The notes under the pieces: generated by a model
What the model was told of the DNA's origin: nothing
Seen by the model: only the letters and a program-made list of their open reading frames with translations
Database searches by the model: none
Translations under genes and position numbers: made by a program
Source of the DNA: Streptomyces sp. BHT-5-2
GTDB lineage: Bacteria > Actinomycetota > Actinomycetes > Streptomycetales > Streptomycetaceae
DNA: 64,000 nucleotides
Assembly (NCBI RefSeq): GCF_019774615.1
Contig: NZ_CP081496.1
Span: 4,960,001-5,024,000, forward strand
Direction: 5' to 3'
In this document: piece after piece, positions 38,344 to 45,568 of the stretch
Layout: every line of letters begins with the position of its first letter
Position numbering within the stretch: position 1 is the stretch's first letter

Positions 38344-39269
38344 GCCATGACTTCGATCCCGAACTGGCGCCCTTCGCGGCACGGATGCGGCCGCTCGACT
38401 ACGCCGACCCGGCGGGAGCGCGGGCCGCTCTCCGCGAGGTGATGGCACGTCAGCCGTCGTACGAGCCGGTGTCCCGGGTGGCGGTGGAGGACCGCAGGGT
38501 CCCGGTGCCCGGCGGGCCCGCGGTGACCGTACGGCTGTACCGGCCGCTGGACCGCCGTGGTCCGCGGCCGGCGCTGGTCTTCCCGCACTGGGGCGGCTTT
38601 CTCACCGGCGATCTGGAGACCTCGCGGACGGCCGCCACCCGGATCGCCGATCTGGTGGGCGCGGTGGTGGTCTCGCCCGACTACCGGCTCGCGCCCGAGC
38701 ACCCCTTCCCCGCCGGTTTCGAGGACTGTGCCGCCGCGCTGGAGTGGACCGCGGCGCACGCCGCCGCGCTGGGGGTGGACCGCGACCGGATCGGCGTCGG
38801 CGGATTCAGCGCGGGCGGCGGGCTGGCCGCCGGCCTCGCCCTGCGGTCCCGCGACCGCGGGGGCCCGCCGGTGCGCTTCCTCTATCTGCTCTTCCCGCAG
38901 TTGGACGACCGCCTGGCGACCGTCTCCGCCCGGAAGTTCGTGGACACCCCGATGCTCGACCGCCGCGGTCTCGTGCTGAGCTGGCGGCACTACCTCGGCG
39001 GCCGGGAGCCCTCGCCGTACGCGGCGCCCGCCCGGGCCGGGGAGCTGCGCGGACTGCCGCCGGCCTTCGTGGGGGTGTGCGAGTACGACCCGCTCCGGGA
39101 CGAGGGCATCGCCTTCGCCCGCCGGCTGACCGGGGCCGGTGTACCGACCGAGCTGGTGCACTATCCGGGCACCTTCCACGGTTCCGTGGGCGTCGCGCAC
39201 GCCGCGGTCTCCCGGCGGATGGTGGCCGACCAGATCGACGCGCTCCGCCGGGGGCTGGGGCGCCCCTGA
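38340..39269 (+). CDS. Alpha/beta hydrolase (HSL/GDXG-type)
   Basis: A 309-residue hydrolase of the hormone-sensitive-lipase group. The nucleophile is in GGFSAGGG (about 163-170), followed by a C-terminal acid in EYDPLRDEG and His in YPGTFHGS. The family HGGG oxyanion motif is altered to HWGGF near residue 82, which may change activity. GTG 38340 overlaps the stop of the lipocalin-like gene. It could cleave a lactone or ester, for instance one formed by the Baeyer-Villiger enzyme (inference). Confidence 0.9.
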   Translation: MSHDFDPELAPFAARMRPLDYADPAGARAALREVMARQPSYEPVSRVAVEDRRVPVPGGPAVTVRLYRPLDRRGPRPALVFPHWGGFLTGDLETSRTAATRIADLVGAVVVSPDYRLAPEHPFPAGFEDCAAALEWTAAHAAALGVDRDRIGVGGFSAGGGLAAGLALRSRDRGGPPVRFLYLLFPQLDDRLATVSARKFVDTPMLDRRGLVLSWRHYLGGREPSPYAAPARAGELRGLPPAFVGVCEYDPLRDEGIAFARRLTGAGVPTELVHYPGTFHGSVGVAHAAVSRRMVADQIDALRRGLGRP

Positions 39270-39270
39270 C

Positions 39271-39303
39271 GGATCTCCGCGGCGTCGTGCGCCGCGGAGA
39301 TCC
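39271..39303. terminator. Bidirectional hairpin terminator
   Basis: GGATCTCCGCGGC (39271-39283) pairs perfectly with 39291-39303 over a 7-base loop. It lies between the convergent hydrolase and flavodoxin-fold genes. Confidence 0.85.
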
Positions 39304-39320
39304 GCGCCGCCCGTCGGCGG

Positions 39321-39899
39321 TCAGGCCAGCGACCTGGCCCGGTGGAGCAGGCGGGTGTGCTCGGCGACGCGCTGCCCGAGGTGGGACGCGGTGAGCAGGT
39401 CGGACTTCTGCATCGCGTCCGGGCCGGAGTCGCCGGGCGACTGGGCCATCGCACCCAACCAGCCGCCGAGGCGGTTGAGTTCGCCCTCGCCGGAGCCGGG
39501 CAGCAGGTCGAGGTTGACCCAGTGCATGCCGTGCTGGGCCGCCAGCACGGTGAAGTACTGCAGGGTGTTGAGCTTGTCGCCGCTCATCGCGCCGGAGCTG
39601 GTGAAGCCGGCCGCCACCTTGTCCTTCCAGGTCTGGGCGTACCAGCGTCCGCTGGTGTCGTGGGCGAAGGTGTGGAACGCCGGGCTCGCCGAGCCCATGT
39701 AGGTGGGCGCACCGAAGACGATCGCGTCGGCGGCGTCCAGTACGGCCCAGTGCTCCTCGGTGAGCGCGTCGACCGAGAGCATCTGGACGGCGGCCCCCGC
39801 CACCGACGCCGCGCCGTCCCGGACGGCCTCGGCCATCCTGGACGTGTGCCCGTACCCGCTGTGGTAGGCGATGACGACGGACACCGTGCTGTCGGACAT
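39321..39899 (-). CDS. Flavodoxin-fold NAD(P)H:quinone oxidoreductase (WrbA-like)
   Basis: A 192-residue flavodoxin-fold protein. The FMN phosphate loop is YHSGYGHTSRMAEAV at about 11-25, and the second loop is FGAPTYMGSASPAFHTF. It resembles WrbA-type quinone reductases that carry out two-electron reduction. In this cluster it may protect the producer from quinone redox cycling or reduce a quinone intermediate. ATG 39899 is transcribed away from the SARP gene. No convincing SARP box precedes it. Confidence 0.9.
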   Translation of the reverse strand: MSDSTVSVVIAYHSGYGHTSRMAEAVRDGAASVAGAAVQMLSVDALTEEHWAVLDAADAIVFGAPTYMGSASPAFHTFAHDTSGRWYAQTWKDKVAAGFTSSGAMSGDKLNTLQYFTVLAAQHGMHWVNLDLLPGSGEGELNRLGGWLGAMAQSPGDSGPDAMQKSDLLTASHLGQRVAEHTRLLHRARSLA

Positions 39900-40385
39900 G
39901 TGATTTCCCCTCGTGATGGCACGTTCGACGGGGCGCGCCCGGCGCGCACCCGTATCTCCCCGACGGCCGCTCGGCACGGAGCGGCGCGTCCTGCCCGAAG
40001 CCTCCCAGTTCCGCCCGGCACGGCGCACTGGCCGAGCGGGCTGTTCCACCTGCCCGAAAGGACTGCCCGTCCGCGGCCCTTTACGAATATCCGGCAAAAT
40101 CCGTGCCACCCGGCGCGGAGAGCAGGTTCGACAAAGAGCCGCACTGGTAATTTATGCGATGTGACCGGAGTCACGCCGGTCGCGGTGGTTCCGGGACGTT
40201 CCGTCGGGTTACCTTGCCAGGAAAGTGATTCACCGCCGCCCGTACGGAATGCGCGGGTCCCGGTGACGGGGGTTGCAAGGATCAGTCGAGCCAACGAAGC
40301 CATTGATCCACCATCGATGCATTGCATTCGAATATGGAATCAAAGCCTCCACGGATTTCGCTGATCGAACAAGGGGGGAAAGTCA
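39900..40385. promoter_or_regulatory. Long control region before the SARP gene
   Basis: A 486-base gap with no gene, divergent between the flavodoxin-fold gene and the SARP gene. Its central and right parts are clearly less G+C rich than the neighbourhood (about 40080-40160 and 40300-40380), as expected for a regulated promoter. It contains a Crp-type palindrome at 40161-40174. GGGGGG just before GTG 40386 is the ribosome site. I could not fix a convincing -35/-10 pair for the SARP. Confidence 0.6.
40161..40174. promoter_or_regulatory. Crp-type binding site upstream of the SARP gene
   Basis: GTGACCGGAGTCAC matches the Streptomyces Crp pattern GTG-N6-GNCAC exactly. With flanks it also gives TGTGA-N6-TCACG, one base from the classical CRP consensus. 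It lies 211 bases before the SARP start. Confidence 0.6.
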
Positions 40386-41153
40386 GTGAAGTTCAAACTG
40401 CTCGGACAATTCGAGATCATGTCGAGTAACGGCAGGTCGTTCTTACTGAGCAGGTCGAAGGTGAGCCAGCTCCTCGGACTGCTGCTGGTCCAGAACGGCG
40501 AGACGGTCGGCGTGGACACCCTGATCGAGGAGCTGTGGGGCGAACACGTCCCGCGCAGCGCGTCGACCACGCTCCAGACGTACGTCTACCACGCACGGAA
40601 GATCTTCGCGGAGCTGCCGGACGGCCAGGCGGTCCTGGCCACCAGGCCGGCCGGCTACGTCATCCAGGTACCCGACGACGCGATCGACGTCGCCGTCTTC
40701 GAGCGGCTCGTCCAGCAGTCCAGGCGGCTGCTGGAGAACGGGCACGCGGAGGCGGCGCTGGACCGCCTCGACGAGGCGCTGGCCCTCTGGCGGGGGCCGG
40801 TGCTCGTCGGGATGATGCTCGGCAGCGTCCTCGACGCCCACATCACCTACATCAACGAACTCCGGTTCGCGGCCACCGAGTTGCGCATCGAGGCCAACCA
40901 GCGCCTCGGGCGGCACCAGGAGCTGATCCCGCAGCTGCGGCTGCTGGTCGCCGCGAACCCGCTCAACGAACGGCTGCACGCCCAGCTCATCACCTCGCTG
41001 CACAAGTGCGGCCGGCGGGCCGAGGCCCTGCAGGCGTACCAGAGCCTGTGGCGGACGCTCGACCTGGAGCTGGGCGTCGAGCCCGCGCGCGAGGTGCAGC
41101 TCCTCCAGCACGCCATGCTCAGCGAGGGGAGCGCGGTGCCGGACCGGTGTTGA
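40386..41153 (+). CDS. SARP-family pathway activator with a TTA codon
   Basis: A 255-residue Streptomyces antibiotic regulatory protein of the small ActII-ORF4 type. An OmpR-like winged helix covers about 1-90 (KVSQLLGLLLVQNGETVGVD, LQTYVYHARKIF) and a bacterial transcriptional activation domain about 95-245. Codon 20 (40443-40445) is TTA, the rare leucine codon read by the bldA tRNA, so the activator should be made only late in growth. GTG 40386 is preceded by GGGGGG. Its likely targets are the heptamer pairs found before KS-alpha, the second oxygenase, the PF04199 cyclase, the aromatase, the SnoaL-like and the ketoreductase genes. No ATPase or TPR extension is present. Confidence 0.95.
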   Translation: MKFKLLGQFEIMSSNGRSFLLSRSKVSQLLGLLLVQNGETVGVDTLIEELWGEHVPRSASTTLQTYVYHARKIFAELPDGQAVLATRPAGYVIQVPDDAIDVAVFERLVQQSRRLLENGHAEAALDRLDEALALWRGPVLVGMMLGSVLDAHITYINELRFAATELRIEANQRLGRHQELIPQLRLLVAANPLNERLHAQLITSLHKCGRRAEALQAYQSLWRTLDLELGVEPAREVQLLQHAMLSEGSAVPDRC

Positions 41154-41235
41154 GCGGCCGCGGCGCCGGGCCCGGCCGTTCGGCGGTCGGGTCCGGCGCC
41201 GCGCCCGCCCGGGCCGGTTCGCGGCGGGCGCGGCC

Positions 41236-41982
41236 TTAGTCGAGGAGGGCCACCACCCGCGTCCAGCCGGCGCCCGCACCGGCGACGGCGACCGGGAAGC
41301 AGGCGACCGTGAAGCCGGTGGCCGCCGGCAGGTCGGCGAGGTGGGCGAGCTTTTCGAGCTGGAGGTACTCCCGGGTCCGGCCGTAGAGGTGGGCGGGCCA
41401 CAGGTGGCCGCGGTCGCCGGTGCGCCGGTAGTCCTCGATCATCGACCGCATCGGCCGGTCCAGTCCCCAGGCGTCGATGCCGATGACCCGTACCCCGCGC
41501 TCGACGAGGAAGCGCGTGCCCTCACCGGTGAGCCCGGGGTGGTCGGTGAGGTAGCGTGCCGAGCCCCACAGCGCGTCGGCCCCGGTCCACAGCAGGACGA
41601 GGTCGCCGGGGCGCAGTCGGTGCCGGGCCGCGGCCAGCGCCTGTTCCAGGTCGTCGACGGTGATGCCCTCGCCGGCCGGCACATGGCGCAGGTCGAGCCG
41701 GACGCCGGGGCCGAAGCACCACTCCAGCGGCACCCGGTCGATGCTCTTCGCCGGGCGGCCGCCGCTGAACGGGCCGTAGTGCAGGGGCGCGTCCATGTGC
41801 GTGCCGGTGTGCGTGGTGAGCGTGACGGTCTCGTTCGAGATCGCCATGCCGTCGGGGAAGTCCTCCGGGGTGAGGCCGAGCACGGCGGCGGCCGCCTCGT
41901 GGTCGAGCACCTCCACCGTCACCGGTGTGGCCTCGCTGACGGTGTCCCGGGTGGCCACGCTGAGGTCGACGAGACGGCTCAC
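41236..41982 (-). CDS. Metal-dependent cyclase family protein (PF04199, kynurenine-formamidase-like)
   Basis: A 248-residue protein of the Cyclase family. The metal-binding motif THTGTHMDAPLH is complete (about residues 56-67), and a second region with VIGIDAWGLDRP follows. The family includes kynurenine formamidases and several polyketide cyclases. In the absence of an ActIV-like metallo-beta-lactamase cyclase it is the best candidate for a later ring closure (inference). GTG 41982 has a GAGGGGGGAG ribosome site and overlaps the stop of a 16-codon leader ORF. A SARP box lies at 42081-42098. Confidence 0.92.
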   Translation of the reverse strand: MSRLVDLSVATRDTVSEATPVTVEVLDHEAAAAVLGLTPEDFPDGMAISNETVTLTTHTGTHMDAPLHYGPFSGGRPAKSIDRVPLEWCFGPGVRLDLRHVPAGEGITVDDLEQALAAARHRLRPGDLVLLWTGADALWGSARYLTDHPGLTGEGTRFLVERGVRVIGIDAWGLDRPMRSMIEDYRRTGDRGHLWPAHLYGRTREYLQLEKLAHLADLPAATGFTVACFPVAVAGAGAGWTRVVALLD

Positions 41983-42029
41983 GCCGCTCCCCCCTCACCG
42001 GCCGGCCGGTCCGCTTGGGTGGTGCGCAT
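41979..42029 (-). CDS. Possible 16-codon leader ORF before the cyclase gene
   Basis: An ATG at 42029 with a strong GGAGGACAGGAG ribosome site opens a 16-codon frame whose TGA overlaps the GTG of the cyclase (GTGA). Its own mRNA would start near 42060 if the SARP-dependent promoter is right. It may couple translation or be a small peptide of no function. Confidence 0.4.
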   Translation of the reverse strand: MRTTQADRPAGEGGAA

Positions 42030-42080
42030 GGGCGCTCTCCTGTCCTCCTGGCAGCGAATTCGCACCAGCGTCGACCGACC

Positions 42081-42098
42081 GAATCGAATATCGCTCGA
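42081..42098 (-). promoter_or_regulatory. SARP box before the PF04199 cyclase gene
   Basis: On the minus strand TCGAGCG (42098-42092) and TCGATTC (42087-42081) begin 11 bp apart. Eight bases further is GACGCT (42072-42067), a -10-like box. The leader ORF ribosome site follows at about 42040-42050. Confidence 0.72.
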
Positions 42099-42231
42099 AT
42101 ATGCCATGGGCGCGCCATAGCGGAACCAGGAAATCCGGAAGGAAACACCGACGGGAATCGTTGGTGCGACTCTCCGGGATATGCAAAGATGCGCCCCACG
42201 CGCGGGCGCGCCGCGGGAACCGCGTCGCAGT

Positions 42232-42266
42232 CAAGATCCGAGAAACAAGATCTGCAACACAAGATC
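42232..42266 (+). repeat. Three CAAGATC repeats spaced 14 bp
   Basis: CAAGATC occurs at 42232, 42246 and 42260, each 14 bases from the next, in an A-rich stretch directly before the ribosome site of the FAD oxidase gene at 42303. This spacing is not that of SARP sites. It may bind another regulator, or the mRNA may form part of a leader structure. Confidence 0.55.
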
Positions 42267-42302
42267 CACAAAGGAAAAGCGAACACCGGAGGGGGAATCG
42301 GC

Positions 42303-43856
42303 ATGCAGGCCGATCAGGAAGAGGCGTTCACCAATCCACGGGAATTCGGTCCCATGACCGTCGGGCCGGACGACCGACGATATCTGGATCTTGTTTCCGG
42401 ATTCAATCGGCGCTTTCAGGCCACGCCCGAGTGCATTCGTCTGGTCGGATCGACCGGGCAGGTCGTCCGGGCCGTCCAGGAGGCGGTCGACGCCGGAAAG
42501 CGCCTCTCCGTCCGCAGCGGCGGCCATTCCTACGGCGACTTCGCGTACAACAAGGACGTCGACATCGTCGTCGACCTCTCGATGATGGACGGCGTCTCCT
42601 ACGACCCGCACCGCAGGGCGTTCGCCGTCGAGAGCGGGGCCCAGCTGGGGCAGATCTACGAACGGCTCTTCCGCGGCTGGGGCGTGACCCTGCCCGGCGG
42701 GGTCTGCCCGTCGGTCGGCATCGCCGGGCATGCGACCGGCGGCGGCCACGGGCTGCTCTCGCGGCAGTTCGGGTATGTCTGCGACCTCATCGAGGCGGTG
42801 GAGGTCGTGGTCGTCGACCGCCACCGCAGGGCCCGCGCCGTGATCGCCTCCCGGGAGGACACCGGCGAGCTGCGCGACCTGTGGTGGGCCTGCTCCGGGG
42901 GCGGCGGCGGGAGCTTCGGCATCATCACCAGGTTCTGGTTCCGCTCCCGCGAGGCGTCCGGGCACCGGCCTGAGCACCAACTCCCCCGCCCGCCGCGCGA
43001 GGTGCTGATCAGCACGGTCTTCGCCTCGTGGGACCAGCTCGACCAGGCCGCCTTCACCCGCCTGGTCCGCAACCAGTGCCAGTGGTACGTGGAGAACAGC
43101 GCGCCCGGCTCGCCGACCGAGGCGCTGTGCGGCCTGCTCTTCCTGCAGCATGTGTCGAGCGGCGGGATCAGCATGCTCACCCAGGTCGACGCGGCGGCGC
43201 CGAACGCGGAGAAGCTGCTGGAGGAGTACCTCGGCACGGTGACCGCCAACACCGGCCTGGCCGGGCCGTTCCCGTCCCGCCGCCTGCCCTGGCTCGCCTC
43301 GACCGTCACCCTCGACACCAGCAACCCCACGGTCGAGACCAACGCCACCCTGCGCGCCGCCATCAAGCACGCCTTCCTGCGCCAGCCGTTCACCGAGGAG
43401 CAGTGCGCCGTGATGTACCGGCAGTTGACCCGCCGGGACTACACCAACACCGCCCCCGGATCGGCGCTCATCCAGCTCGGCGCGATGGCCGGCGGCCGGA
43501 TGAACGCGCCGGCGCCGTCCGACACCGCCCTGTTCCAGCGCCGTTCGGCGACCGTGGCGCTGTTCGAGACGTTCTGGACGGAAGCGGCCGAGGACGACAA
43601 GCACCTCGGCTGGCTGCGCGAGCTCTACAGCGGGGTCTTCGCCGGGACCGGCGGCTACCCCGTCCCCGGCGACCGCTACCAGGGCTGCAACATCAACGCG
43701 CCCGACCTGGACATCCTCGACCCCGCGCTCAACACCTCGGGCGTGCCCTGGCACACCTTCTACTTCGGCGAGAACTACCCCCGCCTCCAGCACACCAAGG
43801 CCCGTTGGGACCCGACCGACGTCTTCCGGCACTCGCTGTCGATCAAGGCGAACTGA
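42303..43856 (+). CDS. FAD-dependent oxidoreductase, BBE type with bicovalent flavin
   Basis: A 517-residue berberine-bridge-enzyme-like oxidase. FAD should be attached at two residues: His75 in RSGGHSYGD and Cys135 in GGVCPSVGIAG. The FAD domain ends near 220, the substrate domain spans about 225-470, and the BBE C-terminal segment (FYFGENYPRLQHTKARWDPT) closes the protein. There is no signal peptide, so it works in the cytoplasm. ATG 42303 has a GGAGGGGG ribosome site. In aromatic polyketide pathways such enzymes oxidise alcohols or hydroquinones or make carbon-carbon bonds. It precedes the aromatase gene on the same strand by 97 bases, but that gene has its own promoter. Confidence 0.93.
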   Translation: MQADQEEAFTNPREFGPMTVGPDDRRYLDLVSGFNRRFQATPECIRLVGSTGQVVRAVQEAVDAGKRLSVRSGGHSYGDFAYNKDVDIVVDLSMMDGVSYDPHRRAFAVESGAQLGQIYERLFRGWGVTLPGGVCPSVGIAGHATGGGHGLLSRQFGYVCDLIEAVEVVVVDRHRRARAVIASREDTGELRDLWWACSGGGGGSFGIITRFWFRSREASGHRPEHQLPRPPREVLISTVFASWDQLDQAAFTRLVRNQCQWYVENSAPGSPTEALCGLLFLQHVSSGGISMLTQVDAAAPNAEKLLEEYLGTVTANTGLAGPFPSRRLPWLASTVTLDTSNPTVETNATLRAAIKHAFLRQPFTEEQCAVMYRQLTRRDYTNTAPGSALIQLGAMAGGRMNAPAPSDTALFQRRSATVALFETFWTEAAEDDKHLGWLRELYSGVFAGTGGYPVPGDRYQGCNINAPDLDILDPALNTSGVPWHTFYFGENYPRLQHTKARWDPTDVFRHSLSIKAN

Positions 43857-43915
43857 CGCACCATCACGACCGGGCCGGGCGCGGGCACCCGCCCCGCGAC
43901 CGGCCCGACACGGTT

Positions 43916-43947
43916 TCGAGCGGTCCTCGAGCCCGCCGGACCAGTTT
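43916..43947 (+). promoter_or_regulatory. SARP box and -10 for a leaderless aromatase/cyclase mRNA
   Basis: TCGAGCG (43916-43922) and TCGAGCC (43927-43933) begin 11 bp apart. CAGTTT (43942-43947) follows 8 bp later as the -10 box. Transcription would then start at about 43954, the A of the ATG itself. Confidence 0.78.
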
Positions 43948-43953
43948 GGCCGC

Positions 43954-44901
43954 ATGGATGCCACACACGCACAGCACACCGAGCACAGCCGGATCGTCGC
44001 CGCCCCTGCGGACGCGCTCTACGGCCTGGTGGCCGATGTCACCCTGTGGCCGGCCCTCTTCGGACCGAGCGTCCACGTGCGGCACCTGGAGCGGTCCGAG
44101 CGCGCGGAGCGCTTCGAGCTGTGGGCGACGGTGAACGGAGCGGTCACCTCCTGGAGGTCCCGTAGAACCCTCGACCCGGAGGGTCGGCAGGTGACCTTCG
44201 CGCAGGAGGTCAGCCGCCCGCCGTTCGCGTCGATGGGCGGGGAATGGCTCTTCCGCGAACTGCCGGGCGGGCGCACCGAAGTGATGCTGCGGCACGTCTT
44301 CACCCCCACGGACCCCGGCCGAGAGGCGGTCGCACGGGCCGTCGCCGCCCTGGACCACAACAGCTTCGCGGAACTCGCGGCCCTCGCCCGGATCGCCGAG
44401 CTGGGCCACCCCGTCGCGGACCTCGCCTTCTCCTTCACCGACCACGTCGAGCTGCCCGGTGCGCCGGCCGACGCCTATGCGTTCGTCGCGCAGGCGGACC
44501 GGTGGGCCGAGCGGCTGCCGCACGTCGCCCGGGTACGCATGACCGAACCCGCCGAGGGCGTCCAGGAGTTGGAGATGGACACCGTGACGGCGGACGGCAC
44601 CGGCCACACCACGCGGTCGGTGCGGGTGTGCCACCCGCCGGAGTGGATCGCCTACAAGCAGCAGCTCCCCCCGAAGCTGCTGCTCGGCCACAGCGGCCTG
44701 TGGACCTTCGCCGACGGCCCCGGCGGCGCGGTCCTCACCTCCCGGCACACCGTCCTGCTGAATCCCGACGCGGTCGCCGAGGTCCTCGGCCCGGGCCACG
44801 GACTGGCCGACGCCCGGGACGCGGTGCGCACGGGGCTGAGCCGCAACAGCGCCACCACCATGGCCCACGCGGCGCAGCACGCGGCCCGCGCCCGCCGGTG
44901 A
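43954..44901 (+). CDS. Bifunctional aromatase/cyclase (ActVII-like, two SRPBCC domains)
   Basis: A 315-residue didomain aromatase/cyclase. Each half is an SRPBCC/START-type fold (about 5-150 and 155-300). The stretches LWPALFGPSVHVRHLERS, VTFAQEVSRPPFASMGGEW and DRWAERLPHVARVRMTE are very like ActVII of actinorhodin biosynthesis, which makes and dehydrates the first ring of a C9-reduced chain. ATG 43954 has no ribosome site, and the predicted transcription start coincides with it, so the mRNA is probably leaderless. The length agrees with didomain family members (about 316). Confidence 0.95.
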   Translation: MDATHAQHTEHSRIVAAPADALYGLVADVTLWPALFGPSVHVRHLERSERAERFELWATVNGAVTSWRSRRTLDPEGRQVTFAQEVSRPPFASMGGEWLFRELPGGRTEVMLRHVFTPTDPGREAVARAVAALDHNSFAELAALARIAELGHPVADLAFSFTDHVELPGAPADAYAFVAQADRWAERLPHVARVRMTEPAEGVQELEMDTVTADGTGHTTRSVRVCHPPEWIAYKQQLPPKLLLGHSGLWTFADGPGGAVLTSRHTVLLNPDAVAEVLGPGHGLADARDAVRTGLSRNSATTMAHAAQHAARARR

Positions 44902-44939
44902 GCACGGCGGACGCGGGCCGGGGCGGACGGCGGTCGGGG

Positions 44940-45374
44940 TCAGGGCGCGAGCAGCAGCCGGTCCTGCCTGACCTGCCGGGACCGGTTCAGCAGCGCGCCG
45001 TCGACGCGGACCAGCACATCGGTCACCAGACAGCTCGGCCCCAGCCGGCTGCCGGCGCCGGGCCGGGTGTCGACCACCAGGGCGTAGAAGGTGGCGCGCA
45101 GCGAACCGTCCTGCTGCGGATCGACGACGAGCATGTCGAACCAGTGCCGGCGGACGACCGGATCGTCGTCGAAGCGCCGGTGGAACTCCCGCAGCTCGGC
45201 GACGATCCCGGCCCGGGTGCGGGCCAGTTGGCCCGGTGTGTGGCTGAACTCGCCGTCCTCGGTGAAGGTGGCCGCGAACGCCTCGAAGTCGCGCCGGTCC
45301 ATGAGCTGCATCTGTCGGGCGTGGAAGTGCTGGACCTCGGCGTGGAGCGCGGTGAGGTCCTGGGTCGCTGTCAT
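44940..45374 (-). CDS. SnoaL-like / NTF2-fold protein (ActVI-ORFA-like)
   Basis: A 144-residue NTF2-fold protein of the SnoaL_4 type (VQHFHARQMQLMDRRDFEAF, then FTEDGEFSHTPGQL, and LVTDVLVRVDG). ActVI-ORFA in the actinorhodin cluster has this fold and assists a tailoring step. ATG 45374 has a GGAGAAG ribosome site. A SARP box at 45427-45444 with CACGTT 8 bp downstream makes it a separate SARP-controlled unit, divergent from the ketoreductase. Confidence 0.88.
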   Translation of the reverse strand: MTATQDLTALHAEVQHFHARQMQLMDRRDFEAFAATFTEDGEFSHTPGQLARTRAGIVAELREFHRRFDDDPVVRRHWFDMLVVDPQQDGSLRATFYALVVDTRPGAGSRLGPSCLVTDVLVRVDGALLNRSRQVRQDRLLLAP

Positions 45375-45426
45375 CGGCTTCTCCTCCGGAGCGCGGCAGG
45401 GGGACGGCCGCCAACGTGGCCGGGGC

Positions 45427-45444
45427 GACTCGCAACTCGCTCGC
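45427..45444 (-). promoter_or_regulatory. SARP box before the SnoaL-like gene
   Basis: On the minus strand GCGAGCG (45444-45438) and GCGAGTC (45433-45427) begin 11 bp apart. CACGTT (45418-45413) follows 8 bp later. The first base differs from the TCGAG consensus in both heptamers, so the site is weaker than the others. Confidence 0.6.
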
Positions 45445-45486
45445 GGATCGCCCGCAGAACCCTGGGGCGCGGGCGTCCAGGCGCGT

Positions 45487-45518
45487 CCCAGCGGTCTTCG
45501 AGCGGGCCCGGCCAGGGT
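45487..45518 (+). promoter_or_regulatory. SARP box and -10 before the ketoreductase gene
   Basis: CCCAGCG (45487-45493) and TCGAGCG (45498-45504) begin 11 bp apart. CAGGGT (45513-45518) follows 8 bp after the second heptamer, a good -10 box. The ketoreductase ATG is about 45 bases downstream. Confidence 0.65.
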
Positions 45519-45568
45519 GGCGCCCGACCCGGACACCGACCGAGTGCCCCCCGTGGGAGGAGCAGAGC

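Noticed and set aside
39955..39990. A CCGAGCG/TCGGGGA pair before the flavodoxin-fold gene as a SARP box.
   Set aside because: The second heptamer is poor and no -10 box sits 8 bp after it.
42084..42101. Plus-strand pair TCGAATA-N4-TCGAATA, exactly 11 bp apart, read as a SARP box for the FAD oxidase gene.
   Set aside because: No -10 box lies 8 bp downstream on the plus strand, and the gene is 200 bases away. The same bases give a better box on the minus strand with a -10 and a close gene start.
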